A stretch of 64,000 nucleotides of DNA, from assembly GCA_004154925.1 (NCBI GenBank), contig QJNS01000140.1, positions 142,278 through 206,277 of the forward strand. Reading direction: 5' to 3'. This document shows positions 49,740 to 59,650 of this stretch, in pieces. The notes beneath the pieces are model-generated. The model was not told where the DNA came from. It did not search any database and saw only the letters and a program-made list of their open reading frames with translations. Numbering within the stretch: position 1 is the first letter of the stretch; every line of letters begins with the position of its first letter. A program made the translations under genes and the position numbers. The DNA comes from Monosporascus cannonballus (lineage: Eukaryota; Ascomycota; Sordariomycetes; Xylariales).

Positions 49740-52700
49740 CAGCCCGAATAGCTTACTTACCAGGTCTCTAATAACCCGGATACTGGAATGGAGTCCGAAA
49801 AAAAGTAATTTCGCCTTTTTCGTAAAGAAAATTTCCGACGCCTGGATATTATAAATAAGCGTATTTTTTAATTTTTTAAAAAAATAATAATAACCTTACG
49901 ACGTTATTTTAAGCAGCCCGGAAGAAATTTAAGGGAAAAAAAAGCTCCCGAAATTAGGAAACTCTTTCGAACGAGCCAAATTATCCAGCTAAATTCCATT
50001 AAGGAACCAGGAAAAATTCTTAAGCTTTTTAAGCCAAACTTTTGAACGGAACCTTAATTAAGTAATAATTATTTTTAACTTAATATCGAATATATTTCGG
50101 GTATTTTCTTAGTCGATTAATTACGTTTATTATAGGAATTAAATTTATAATCGAATGATTTATAGAAAATACGGGTATTTAGTTTAAATCTGCTATAAGG
50201 GAGTACGTTATTTTATTAATCGAAAAACGAAATCCGGAAATAATAAAAATATATAACGATTACGAATAATTTAAATAAGTATTAACGAAAATCTTTAGAA
50301 TAATAAACGAAAAAATAGAAACCGAAATATAGATTTAGTAATTACGATAAAAAGAATTAATATTCAGTTACGGCAATACGCTAGTTCAATTAGCCTTTAA
50401 TTTAAATTAAGGGCAAAAATATTAATAATTAAGTTTTTTGACGGCTTGAAAAAAGAAATACAAAAAAAACCTTTTTGAATTTAATTGGCCTAATTATCTG
50501 TCGGATTATATGGTTATGGTAATTAAGATTAACGATCAATAATATACCTAACGTATTAAAGGCACTAAAAGAAAAAAATAATAAAAACCTTAATACACGG
50601 TTAATACCAGCGTTTTTCGACGCGGTAACATTTTTTACGGCACAGCACTAAGACCTATAGAATTAGGAGCTATTTACAGAAAAGACTGGAGCCAGATCAA
50701 GTACTTTAATTTGCAACAAAATGGAATATAAACTAATGTGATACAAGGCACCGAAAAAACCCCGTTAGAATAACTGGAAACCTATATCCGAAAAATAATT
50801 CACATAAAATCAAAAAAAACGAAAGCAAATTTATTAACATAATTCAGCTTAAGCACATATTAAGTCCTCTATAATAAAAAGTCCAATAAGGAATACGAAA
50901 AGCCAAAATGTTGACTTAATAAATATTGCGAACATAATAAGAAATAATATAAAGATGGTTATGTAAATACTAGGATTAAATAGAAAAGATCTGTCCCGGA
51001 ACCCCTAATCGATACGGCAAAATATATGGTATATATTGTCGACGACGAGAATGTCCTGGTTACGAAAAATAAAATCAATATATTTACGGACAGATTACTT
51101 ACATATATTATAAAACATTCGATTTTCCAAACCGTACCAAAAATAACCAAAACAATAAATCATAATATTAATATTTTCGATCCATAACCCCAGGAAATAG
51201 TTAATAATTAGCCGAAATAAAAAATTGACCCGAAAAGAGTAATGCCCGTAAAAAGATTCTTTTTTTATTATTAGTAATATAATTACCAAATAGAAAAAGA
51301 ATTCATCTAGTACATAATAAAAAAATATTGCCAAAAAGTTATTACAAATTTCCATTTTTAATTAATATTTATTATAAATATTCATAAAACTGGGCTATTA
51401 AAGAGAAAATACGTTAGTTTGTAAAAAAGCTTTAAAACGATAATTACAACAATATATAATAAGATATAATCGCGAATATAAGAAAATAATTTATTCGATA
51501 AGAAAAGAAATTATAGCAAAATTGAAAATAATTGATATAATTCGAAAAAATAATATTCCGGTAATAACGATAAATACAGCAGCTTAGCGCACTAAATACA
51601 GAAACATAAAGAAGGTTCGATAAATTTAAAAAAAGATTAAAAAAAGAAAATTACTTATAAAAAAGCCGCCAGATAACGAGACCTAAAAGAATTAAAGAAA
51701 GTTCCTAAGAAAGATTTTAAAGACAATAATAAGAACAGTTAATAATCTTTTTTTTGAATATACAAATTGGAATATATTAATATACCGTAATAATAAACTG
51801 CAAAGCTTTAGGCGGAGATTATATTATACCGGATATAGTTAATAAGCTTAAATCACCATGGAAATACAAATTAAAACCTTATACAATAACGAATACCGAA
51901 AATCAGGAATTCGCCTACAACAACGGGAAAACTATACGCAAAATTAATTACCTCGAAATTTTTATTTAAAAACGATACCAAATAGTTAATTTCGACATCA
52001 TTTTATTTGAAAATCACAATATAATCATAAAATTACTATGGATACGCTAATAAGGAGTTTTAATTAATAAAAAAACTAGCTACGTAAGATATATCTTATA
52101 TCTTATTAACAAAGAAAAAAAAGAAAATTAAAATCTTAATATTCGATCGAAAATAACGATAAATACAGATATAAGGATACGACAGAAACTTTACCACCTA
52201 AAAGGATAAAATATAAGAAAAAAATGAGTATTAGAGAAAAATACGACGTATCGTTATTATTATTAAAACAAAACTAAAATACCTAAATAACGACTTAAAA
52301 TAACAATCCGAAAAGTTAAAAAATTTAACCAATATATCATCATGATATCACAAATATGAATAATTTTTCAAAAAAGAACTTAATACGAAATTACCGGAAC
52401 ATAACAAATAAAATTACAAAATAATCCTTAAAAAAATCTTTAACAAGGTTTTACTTTATTTACAATTTTAACGGAAACAAAATACGTACTTTTGAAAATA
52501 CCTGAAAATTCAGTAATAAAAAAATTAAATTTGACTTTCGAAATTACTAACAAGATATCTTATGTTTTTCGCATTTAAAAAAATAAAAGAATTGCGACTT
52601 ATAATTTATTATTCATCCGTAAACGATATGATTTTTAAAAATTAAATATTATAATCCTTAATTATAAAACTAAAACACCGATTTTACGGAATTTAAAAGT

Positions 52701-55140
52701 TCATAATATTTAGTTTTAAAAATAAATATAACCTTATTAAAATTAAAAAGAGATACGAATAAAACATAACTTTTAAAACGAAATACGGATTATTTAAATA
52801 TTTGGTTATATTAACAGAACTTACGAAGGTACCAGCTATTTTCTAACAAATAATTAATTATATGTTACGAAAACACCTCGATATTTTCGTCGTTTGTTAT
52901 CTCGACGACATTTTTATTTTTTTAGAAGCGAAAGAATATACGTAAAATACGTTTATAAAATTTTTAAAGCTTTACAAAATGGAAGAATTACTTATTAATA
53001 TAAAAAAGAATTAATTTTACGTATAAAAAGTGAAATATTTAGAATATATTATTACTCCAAAACATATTAGGATAAATCCTAAAAAGATAATTATAATTAT
53101 AAAATAATAAACGTTAATTACGGTTAAGGAAATATAAGTATTTTTGGATTTGCTAATTATTATAAAAAGTTAATTCGAAATTTTAGCAAAATAATTATAC
53201 CCTTAACGAATCTTACGAAAGAAAAAGTTCAAATAAACGTTAAATACGAAAAAAAACGTTTTAGAACATTAAAAATGCAATTATTAACAAATTAATTTTA
53301 ATTATGTACGATTTAAACAGCCCCGTTAAATTAAAATCCGATATTTCGGATTATACGTTAAATGCAGTAATCGGATAACGAAATAATTAAGGCAAATTGC
53401 ACCTTATTATTTTTTTTCGTACAAATTAAAAAGAACCGAATTTAATTACAGTATTTCAGATAAGGAATTTATGGCTATTATTATGGTATTCCGAAAGTTT
53501 AGGTATTTCTTGAAAGGAAACTTATACTAGATTAAGGTTTATACGGATTATCAAAACTTTATCCGATTTATTACGATTAAGGAACTTACCGGACGATAAT
53601 TTCGTTAGGCGAAAAAATTGGCGAATTTAGATTTCGTTATTATTTATAAAAAACTTAAAAAATAACAAGGTAAATATTTTAAACAGGCGATTAAATTTCG
53701 AAAAGAAATGTGTTAAAATTAATTATACGATTTTTAATAGCATTATAAAAAATATTTACGCCTGTACCAAATCGTAAAATTTCGAGCAGTACATTTCGAT
53801 ATTTATCAAAAAACCTAATAATATAATAACGGTTCTTTAAGAAATTAAAGAACAAATAAGATATAAGTTTCTAAAAGAATATTCAAAGGATATAATACGA
53901 AAAATATACGAACATTAATTATATGAATATATAAGGATTTATAAAATCCTAAAACGGCATTAAGGTATATATTTTTTTAAATTTTAAAACTAATAGTATA
54001 AAAGGTTATACGGCAATACGATATTTGCGTTAAAACAAAAGCCCGACGATATAAGACATACGGAAAATTACAATTATTATTAGTTATAAAACGATTATAA
54101 TACTTAATTATATTCGACTTTATTATTAAATCTCTTATATTAAAAAGTCCAATTATAGGAATATATTAAGACAGTATTTTCATAATCGTCGACTGATTCA
54201 CGAAGTTCTCCTATTTTTTACCATATTACGAGAATATAAACGCCGAATAAATAGCATATATATTTTTAAAATATATTTTTAATATATGCGAATTTTTAAT
54301 AAAAGTTATTTTAAATAAAAGATTAACATTCGTATCTAAGTTTTGGTAAGGCTTAATAATGCAAATCGGCCTAAATTACAAATTATCTAATATATTTAAA
54401 CCATAAACAGATAAACAAATAAAACGAACGAATTAAACTTTAAAAACTTACTTATAATATTACATTAATTACGAATAAAATAATTAAGTTAAAATATTGT
54501 TTATTATTTAGCTAACTTATAATACCAGTTATTACAAAAGCATTAAGATAATACCTGTAAACGCAAATTTTGATTTTATTCTAAAGGTTTATAAAAAATA
54601 CGCGATAAGGGTTTAATTAATATTAAAATAATCCTTATATTAAAATAATTACGATAATTACATTAGGAAATAAAAATAAAATTAGAATTCGTACGAAATT
54701 AAATAAATAAGTATTATAATTAAAAAAAGTTAAAAGAATTAACTTTCGAAAAAGGAAAAATATTTTTTTGCCACAAAAAACATTTAAACCAAATAATCTA
54801 ATAAAAACTAGATTTTAAATATATCGGTCTATATAAAATTACCAAGAAACTCTCAGAAAATAATTATTAATTAGAATTTTTACCAAAAGTTAAACTTTAT
54901 TCAATTTCTTATGTTTTTATACTTAAGCTAATAGCAAATATAATTAAGATAAATATAGCATAAACCGACGTAATAATAAAAAACGAATAAATATATAAGG
55001 TGGAAAAAATCCTCGACATGCGAAAATAAAATAAATTTACCTAATACCTAATCAAATAAAAAAACACCCAGATTCCGAAAATACTTAGGAACCCGCCAAA
55101 AACCTTATTAGTACTTAGCGTTTATTAAAGAATTTCTATT
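49740..55140 (+). pseudogene. Degraded gag-pol of element 5
   Basis: The protease motif reads NCKALGGDYIIPDI at about 51798-51840, where the catalytic Asp-Ser/Thr-Gly is lost. RT has YLDIFVVCYLDDIFIF at about 52879-52922, with YLDD intact. RNase H reads LKSDISDYTLNAVIG at 53333-53375, with downstream ELNYSISDKEFMAIIM. Integrase has the H2C2 region near 53930-54080 and core near 54200-54280. Stops from RIP interrupt every domain. Confidence 0.8.
54985..55135 (+). pseudogene. Chromodomain of element 5
   Basis: Reads IYKVEKILDMRK.NKFT.YLIK then KKHPDSENT.EPAKNLIST.RLLKNF. Stops stand where Gln (twice) and Trp belong. Clear chromodomain with the aromatic and acidic positions in order. It is the best preserved in the window. 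Confidence 0.8.
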
Positions 55141-55172
55141 AATAACGATAGAACTACCCGAAACAATGGTAT

Positions 55173-55327
55173 TCCAGTGTAACGGCTGCACCTTATACCG
55201 CTGCGCCACCAGGGCAAAAGATCGGTGAAATGATCGCAATTGTGGCAATCATCCTGGTGCTTACAGCTGTCTATATGCACTCGTACATGTTGGAAGACAT
55301 TACGGGTGACCAGGCCGTAACATCCAG
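55173..55327. mobile_element. Mini TG...CA element, copy 1, with TCCAG target duplication
   Basis: 145 bp (55178-55322) flanked by exact TCCAG duplications (55173-55177 and 55323-55327). It starts TGTAACGGCTGCACC and ends GGCCGTAACA, so the termini are TG...CA and inversely related. Base composition is normal, unlike the RIPed host. Removing it and one TCCAG restores the sequence seen in element 3 (reverse of 24490-24515). Five-base duplication and TG...CA ends are the marks of an LTR-type insertion, so it is probably a solo LTR of a very small (TRIM-like) element. There is no room for genes. A short frame with a hydrophobic stretch (MIAIVAIILVLTAVYM) is probably chance. Confidence 0.75.
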
Positions 55328-55339
55328 TTTATAAGATAT

Positions 55340-55835
55340 AAAAAAGGAAATGCTTAATGTACCGTTTTCTAATTAATAACGTTTACCTTATTTAAAGCCT
55401 ATACCTTAATTACAGATTTTAACTTTAATTATATAAGGTTATTAAAATCGTTTAAGAACTAAAGAACATAATTAATAAGTTTTGCACCTTGGGATTAAAA
55501 ATGCTGGCGTTAACGATATATACGAAAAAGATGCGCAAAAGTTTTAAATAAAGATTTTTCGGTTATTAGTTTTTTTTCAATTTTTTCGACTTTGCGATAT
55601 AACGATTAATTATAGAAATAAGGATTTCCGTCCCGTCGCACGAACGACCTCGACGAACATATTTTTTATAACGAAAAACCCCGTTTATTATTTGGCAATT
55701 AAGCTGCCGAGCAAAATAAAAAGAATAAAGTATTACATTAAAACCTTTAAGTTTAATTAAATTAACCAGGGCAAATCGTTATTTAAATTTGCGAAAACGA
55801 TATTTAGATATACCGGAAAACATATTAAATAGATA
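55340..55835 (-). pseudogene. Antisense gene of element 5 (Cys-motif, coiled-coil protein)
   Basis: Minus-strand frame beginning MFSGISKYRFRKFK near 55835. It goes on through RQLNCQIINGVFRYKKYV and RRGRSCDG, then a Lys-rich helix (SIINRYIAKSKKLKK), with one frameshift near 55525 and an acidic/hydrophobic tail. It agrees residue by residue with the element 3 copy. Comparing the two shows Cys/Tyr alternation at three positions, so a CxnCxnC motif was probably present. Copy 1 of the mini element sits just past its C-terminal end and copy 2 just upstream of its start. Confidence 0.6.
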
Positions 55836-55847
55836 TAAGAAGTTTAC

Positions 55848-55987
55848 CAAAATGTTACGGCTTGGTCCACCGTAAGAGCTCCAGTATATATGCAGCTGTA
55901 AGCACCAGGATGATTGCCACAATTGCGATCATTCCACCGATCTTTTGCCCTGGTGGCGTGATGGTATGGTGCAGCCATAACACAAAA
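55848..55987. mobile_element. Mini TG...CA element, copy 2, with CAAAA target duplication
   Basis: 130 bp (55853-55982), flanked by exact CAAAA duplications (55848-55852 and 55983-55987). It lies in inverted orientation to copy 1: starts TGTTACGGCTTGG and ends GCAGCCATAACA. About 65 bp in the middle are identical to copy 1 except one base; the outer parts differ. Not RIPed, probably because it is shorter than RIP can detect. It inserted between the purine-tract region and the antisense gene start of element 5. Confidence 0.75.
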
Positions 55988-56015
55988 GAAAAAGAAATCT
56001 TCAGGGCAAAATTTA

Positions 56016-56031
56016 TGGAAAAAGGAAATTA
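56016..56031 (+). other. Polypurine tract of element 5
   Basis: ATGGAAAAAGGAAAT lies just before the 3' LTR on the plus strand, matching the other elements' tracts. Confidence 0.65.
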
Positions 56032-56418
56032 TATTATAACCCAACGAACCACGGTTTCCAGAAACGGCCTGTTACGACCTAACCATAGGTATAGGGTAGG
56101 GCAGATTACCTAATGAATTACCAATTTATTGGTGGTAAACCAATGAGCCTGATTATTAACTTATTAATAGTAAGCCAGTAAACCGGATTATTAATTTACT
56201 GATAATAAGCCGGTAAGCCGGATTAAGATATATACGCTTATTATTTCCATAATCCAGTTAATTTCAGCTTGCAATAATAATTTGTTACCTAAGGCATTTT
56301 TGGTATTACGAGACGTAATACGTTATTGTATCTATTGCTCAGATTCCTACGATACTCCTGCCAACATAAACCCGTACGACTAAGGTTTAATAGTTGGTTA
56401 AACCCCCTAGCCGTCACA
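56032..56418 (+). repeat. 3' LTR of element 5
   Basis: 387 bp, TATTATAACCC to CCGTCACA. Three tandem U3 units lie at about 56115-56225. The U5 half is nearly unmutated (GATTCCTACGATACTCCTGC, ATAAACCCGTACGACTAAGG). Confidence 0.85.
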
Positions 56419-56686
56419 GTTACTTATAGCCGGAAACCCGGTTACTATGACCGTAACCGTGGAATCCCTAACACTTATACAATATTTATATCCAATGTGT
56501 GTTTCTACTTTGCTTTAACCATTTAATATATTAATACTAATTTATATAATTTATTTGTAATAAAAAAAGTCTAATTACGTTTTAAAAAGGATTTATAGAG
56601 CTGTGTATTTCGCGTTAAAAGTGTTATAAGTATTTAACCAGCGTAGTAGCGTAGGCCGTTTCATAAGAATGAAAGGCTAAAGATGT
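56419..56686. other. Intergenic stretch downstream of the P450 gene
   Basis: 268 bp between the LTR and the P450 stop codon. The first 60 bases are GC-balanced (CCGGAAACCCGGTTACTATG, with inverted CCGG...CCGG). The rest is AT-rich. It should hold the P450 3' UTR, but no clear poly(A) signal could be singled out. Confidence 0.4.
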
Positions 56687-58508
56687 CTATGAGCTTCTGA
56701 TATCCTCCCTGATTTTAAACTGGATGACAGGACCATCTTGCTCACTGACGAAGCGACAGTAGAGCTGGAACTCGTCCTTCCTTTCCCGGCCCTCAGGGCC
56801 TGTCCCCGTACCTTCCCCGATGTGACCCATGTCCGGATCTCGCCTCATGTCATAGTGCCAAATTAATCGGGCCAAAATATAAGATACTTCCTGGTAAGCC
56901 ATGTACTTGCCGATACAGCTACTCCGGCCTGCCCCGAACGGCATGAACGACAATGCTTGTCCACTGCCGGCAGCCATGGGCCCGCGGGCACCCTGCAGCT
57001 GCTCTGGCTGGTGCGAATTTCCTCCTTGTAACCATCGTTCCGGTTTATATTTCAATGGCTCTGGAAAGTACTCTGGGCTGCGATGTAGGCTGTAATGCGG
57101 GATTCCTATATCTATACCTTCCGGGAAAAATTCGCCCTCGATCAGCATGCCGCCAGGCCCGACTGCACGAGGTAGAATGCTTGGTACAGGCGGGCTAAGG
57201 CGCATAGCTTCGTCGATACAGGCTGGAAGGTACGTGATTTTCTGTAATTCTGGACTCGCGAATCGGACAGGGCACTCGGCTTCTTCCGTACCAGGGAAGC
57301 AATCTTTTCGCGCCGGAAAAGCGTTGCGGATTTCGCGCGTCAGACGGTCGAGCGCTGGTGGATTGTGGAGTAAATAGAAAAGAGTCGCCGTCGTCGCAGT
57401 AATCATGCCATCTGTCCCGCCGATGATGAAAAGACTGGCTTCAGATGTTAGTTCTTCCTGGGTAAATTTCCGGCCAGTCTTCGGGTCCCGTGAATCCAGC
57501 AAGTAGGCCCAAATATCCTGGGCACCGGACATCTCGGCACGGTTTTTTGCAAAGCCGCGGCTAACTTCCATAAGCTGTCTTATCCCCTGGATCAACTGGG
57601 GGAAAAGCAGCAAATGTAAATCGAGTAGGAAGAGCCACTGCATATGTCCAACCAGGTGGATACCTGCTACTCCTTTGGGTAGATCATGAACGAAACGTCT
57701 GTTTTTCCCATCGCGTTGAACGTTCCAATACTGACTGAAGGTTACATCACCCATTATGTCAGCAATGCAGTAGGATATGAGATGAGCCATGTCTTGGCCT
57801 GTGCTCCAACCCTGACCATTCGCGCGTATGTTCCTGGAAATGCTCTGTATCATATAGTCGACGTGTGGCGTCACTTTATCCTCGAATGCCTTGACCGCCG
57901 CCGGTGTCATTGCTTTCGCATTCACTCGGCGTCGAAAGGCATGTGATTTATGATCAACAGTAGTAAGGGACATTTCGGCGCCAAAAAATCGCTTGAAGGA
58001 GCTGTACGCCGACGACTTGAACGTGTTGGCATTCACATCGTGGAGATCGCTGGAAGCTGCTGCTGAATTGATAGATATTCGATTGGGCCCGTAGCGAACG
58101 TACTTGCCTATCCAGTTTGTCAATTAGGCTGCCGGTGTTGGTTATACCACATATGCTTGCCATGTTTCTTATGCTGCTTATGAAGTTCGAGGTGACGACT
58201 CCCGCTGGTAATCCAATAGACGGTATACCAATCGGTGCACGCAGCTAAGAGGGGACCAGGATATTTGGCCAGGGGGTGAAATACCAGCCTGTAAATAAGG
58301 CAGTCGAATATCTGGCAAGTTGAATCCATCATCAATCACGAGCTCAGATCAGGGATCTCCATATACTCACAAATTGCAGAGGGATCGCGACGGTCATGAA
58401 AGCATACCACAACGCAGTCCGAGGCTGGTTCAGATGAAGAACGAGCATTGAAGCGAGAAGCGCTGCCGCGCAACCAAAGCCAACGGCGGCCAAAGCATGA
58501 GGGAGCAT
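56687..58508 (-). CDS. Cytochrome P450 monooxygenase, three exons, 569 residues
   Basis: Exons are 58508-58371, 58311-58161 and 58107-56687, totalling 1710 bases in frame. Residues 1-46 form a hydrophobic N-terminal anchor, and Pro-Gly-Pro at 64-66 is the usual hinge, so the enzyme should sit on the ER membrane and be fed by the NADPH reductase. Motifs: ExxR (EAMR, 396-399), PERW (452-455), and heme loop [10 protein letters not shown] with Cys494 as iron ligand. The I-helix reads GGTDGMIT (326-333): the acid Asp329 is present, but the usual Thr-Thr after it is Gly-Met. The sequence resembles secondary-metabolism P450s of filamentous fungi ([24 protein letters not shown]); substrate unknown. 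The start was chosen because this ATG gives the anchor and joins cleanly through intron 1. No RIP is visible. No other gene lies nearby, so no cluster partner is evident. Confidence 0.92.
58108..58160 (-). other. P450 intron 2, probable GC-AG intron
   Basis: 53 bp. Exon 2 ends AAACATG. The intron begins GCAAGCATATG and ends CTGGATAG, with a CTAAT branch-like site. The exons join as K-H-G-K-Y-V-R-Y-G, exactly what P450 families have here. No GT donor nearby gives the right phase: the two GTs within the segment are phase 2, and the available acceptors need phase 0 or 1. GGCAAG occurs at both ends of the segment. Confidence 0.75.
58312..58370 (-). other. P450 intron 1, GT-AG
   Basis: 59 bp, donor GTGAGTAT and acceptor TTGCCAG. 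It is phase 0, joining ..IPLQF to IFDCLIY... In-frame stops inside the segment require its removal. Length and sites are typical of ascomycete introns. Confidence 0.85.
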
Positions 58509-58713
58509 TTTGATGCTCGTAATTCGAACGAGTAGTGCAAGACGCTTAGTAGGATGTTAAGATAGCTAGAGCCTGTTTGGTATCAATAATTGCCAGGAAT
58601 GAACAGCTCGTAGAGCATATACCTGTTTTGCCACAAACCCTTTATAGATCACTTGGCAAATATCCCCGGATAGCCAAGCTTGGTCTGGTTAGCAGCGATT
58701 GAAAAGATACGTA
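58509..58713 (-). promoter_or_regulatory. P450 upstream region with TATA-like box
   Basis: 205 bp of ordinary composition between the start codon and a repeat. On the minus strand CTATAAAG at 58640-58647 lies about 135 bases before the ATG and could be a TATA box. CCGGGGATA (58660-58672) fits the SYGGRG consensus bound by CreA-type carbon repressors. Both are short and may be chance. The useful promoter is bounded upstream by the inverted-repeat element at 58714. Confidence 0.4.
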
Positions 58714-59204
58714 CAGTGGGGTGCCATATTAATCCGGTCCACTTTCAAAATCACACTATAAGTCGCTATTTTGCTGCTTATGCGCTCGGATATAACTTTC
58801 TAAGATAAAATCGCAAAAGCAAATATTAAAATATTGTTATACGTAATTAAAATCTGTTAAAATACTATTAAAATACTTTTAAAAACTACAGGTATATATA
58901 AAGCTTATCTTTTTTTAAACTTAGTCGAAAAGCGAAAATTTGGAATTTCTTATACAAATTGTTACAGGTTTATATAAAATTCCAGGTTTTTACATCTTTT
59001 TTTGAATTTGATTAAAATAACTTTGTTTTAAATTTTATATATAAACATTATTATATTATATATAATTCTACAACTTATTCTTTTTAAACATCTATTTTTT
59101 TTTCAATTTTACGTAGTAAAGTTATTAAGTGTTAAAATAATAGTAAAACCGATGTTTTTGATGTGACTTTCCTAGTAGATCGGATTAAATGACACCTTTC
59201 TAAA
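58714..59204. mobile_element. Inverted-repeat DNA element (possible Tc1/mariner-pogo type remnant)
   Basis: The left end CAGTGGGGTGCCATATTAAT follows a TA. The right end, reversed, carries GGTGTCATTTAATCCGATC (59175-59196). Over about 22 bases the two ends match with one indel and transitions only; the similarity continues weakly for about 40 bases. The interior (58760-59150) is RIPed and has no frame. A CAGT start beside TA suits Tc1/mariner/pogo elements. The right end is blurred, so the second TA is uncertain. It may be an internally deleted copy. Confidence 0.55.
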
Positions 59205-59283
59205 TATGCCCCTCTAGACATAGCATCCAGGCTAGTACTATAGTAAATTCTTCGTTCTGCGGCTCGTTAGCCTTGTATTATAG
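59205..59283. other. Short unmutated spacer
   Basis: Seventy-nine bases of ordinary composition (GCATCCAGGCTAGTACTATA and following) between the inverted-repeat element and the LTR of element F. No feature recognised. Confidence 0.4.
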
Positions 59284-59650
59284 TGTTACGATCGAAGCCG
59301 GAGTCGGTCGTAAGGAACGGTCGCCTCTACAAAAACGAGTTACATAATTTAGATCTTTCTTGGTATTAAGATCTAAATAAATCTATATCGAATGAATCGT
59401 ATTAAAAGGAATTAAATTTATAATATTTTAAAAATATAATTAAGATTTTCTTTACCGATAGACATCATATAAATTTAATAAATCCATATTAAATTAATAA
59501 TACTTTGTAATATACTTTCGTAATTGAATACATTTTTAGTGTTATAAAACATAATTAAATTATCGTATTGTTTAAAGTTTTATGATACTTTTATTAATAT
59601 AAATTTGTACAGTTAAGATTTAATAATTAATTCAATTTTTAATGGTTATG
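59284..59650 (+). repeat. 5' LTR of element F
   Basis: 367 bp. The first 55 bases are GC-rich and differ from the other families (GAAGCCGGAGTCGGTCG). The last 80 bases (TTAATATAAATTTGTACAGT and on) align with the U5 ends of elements 2 and 5, with transitions. The matching 3' LTR is not in the window. Confidence 0.55.

Larger units (their letters stand above)
49317..56418 (+). mobile_element. Element 5: Ty3/Gypsy chromovirus with two tiny insertions, plus strand
   Basis: 7.1 kb between a 352-bp 5' LTR and a 387-bp 3' LTR of the element 3 family. Order: gag about 49740-51750, protease 51765-52090, RT about 52400-52990, RNase H 53310-53580, integrase 53890-54780, chromodomain 54985-55135, antisense gene 55835-55340 on the minus strand, 3' LTR. 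Flanks are ATTCC on the left and GTTAC on the right, so no target duplication. This boundary also marks the change from desert to the P450 neighbourhood. The extra length over element 3 comes from two small TG...CA elements. Confidence 0.85.

Noticed and set aside
55844..56113. Open frames on both strands over the second mini element
   Set aside because: The short unmutated insertion is simply free of stops. The conserved hydrophobic stretch comes from identical DNA in two copies, which gives no evidence of coding selection.
56901..57946. Several plus-strand open frames of 64-86 codons inside the P450 gene
   Set aside because: They are antisense shadows of a clear P450 exon; no motif, no start context, and they overlap conserved P450 codons.
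57954..58163. Minus-strand frame of 69 codons near the P450 5' end
   Set aside because: It is another frame over exon 3 and intron 2. It has no P450 motif, whereas the GC-AG splice gives a continuous family match.
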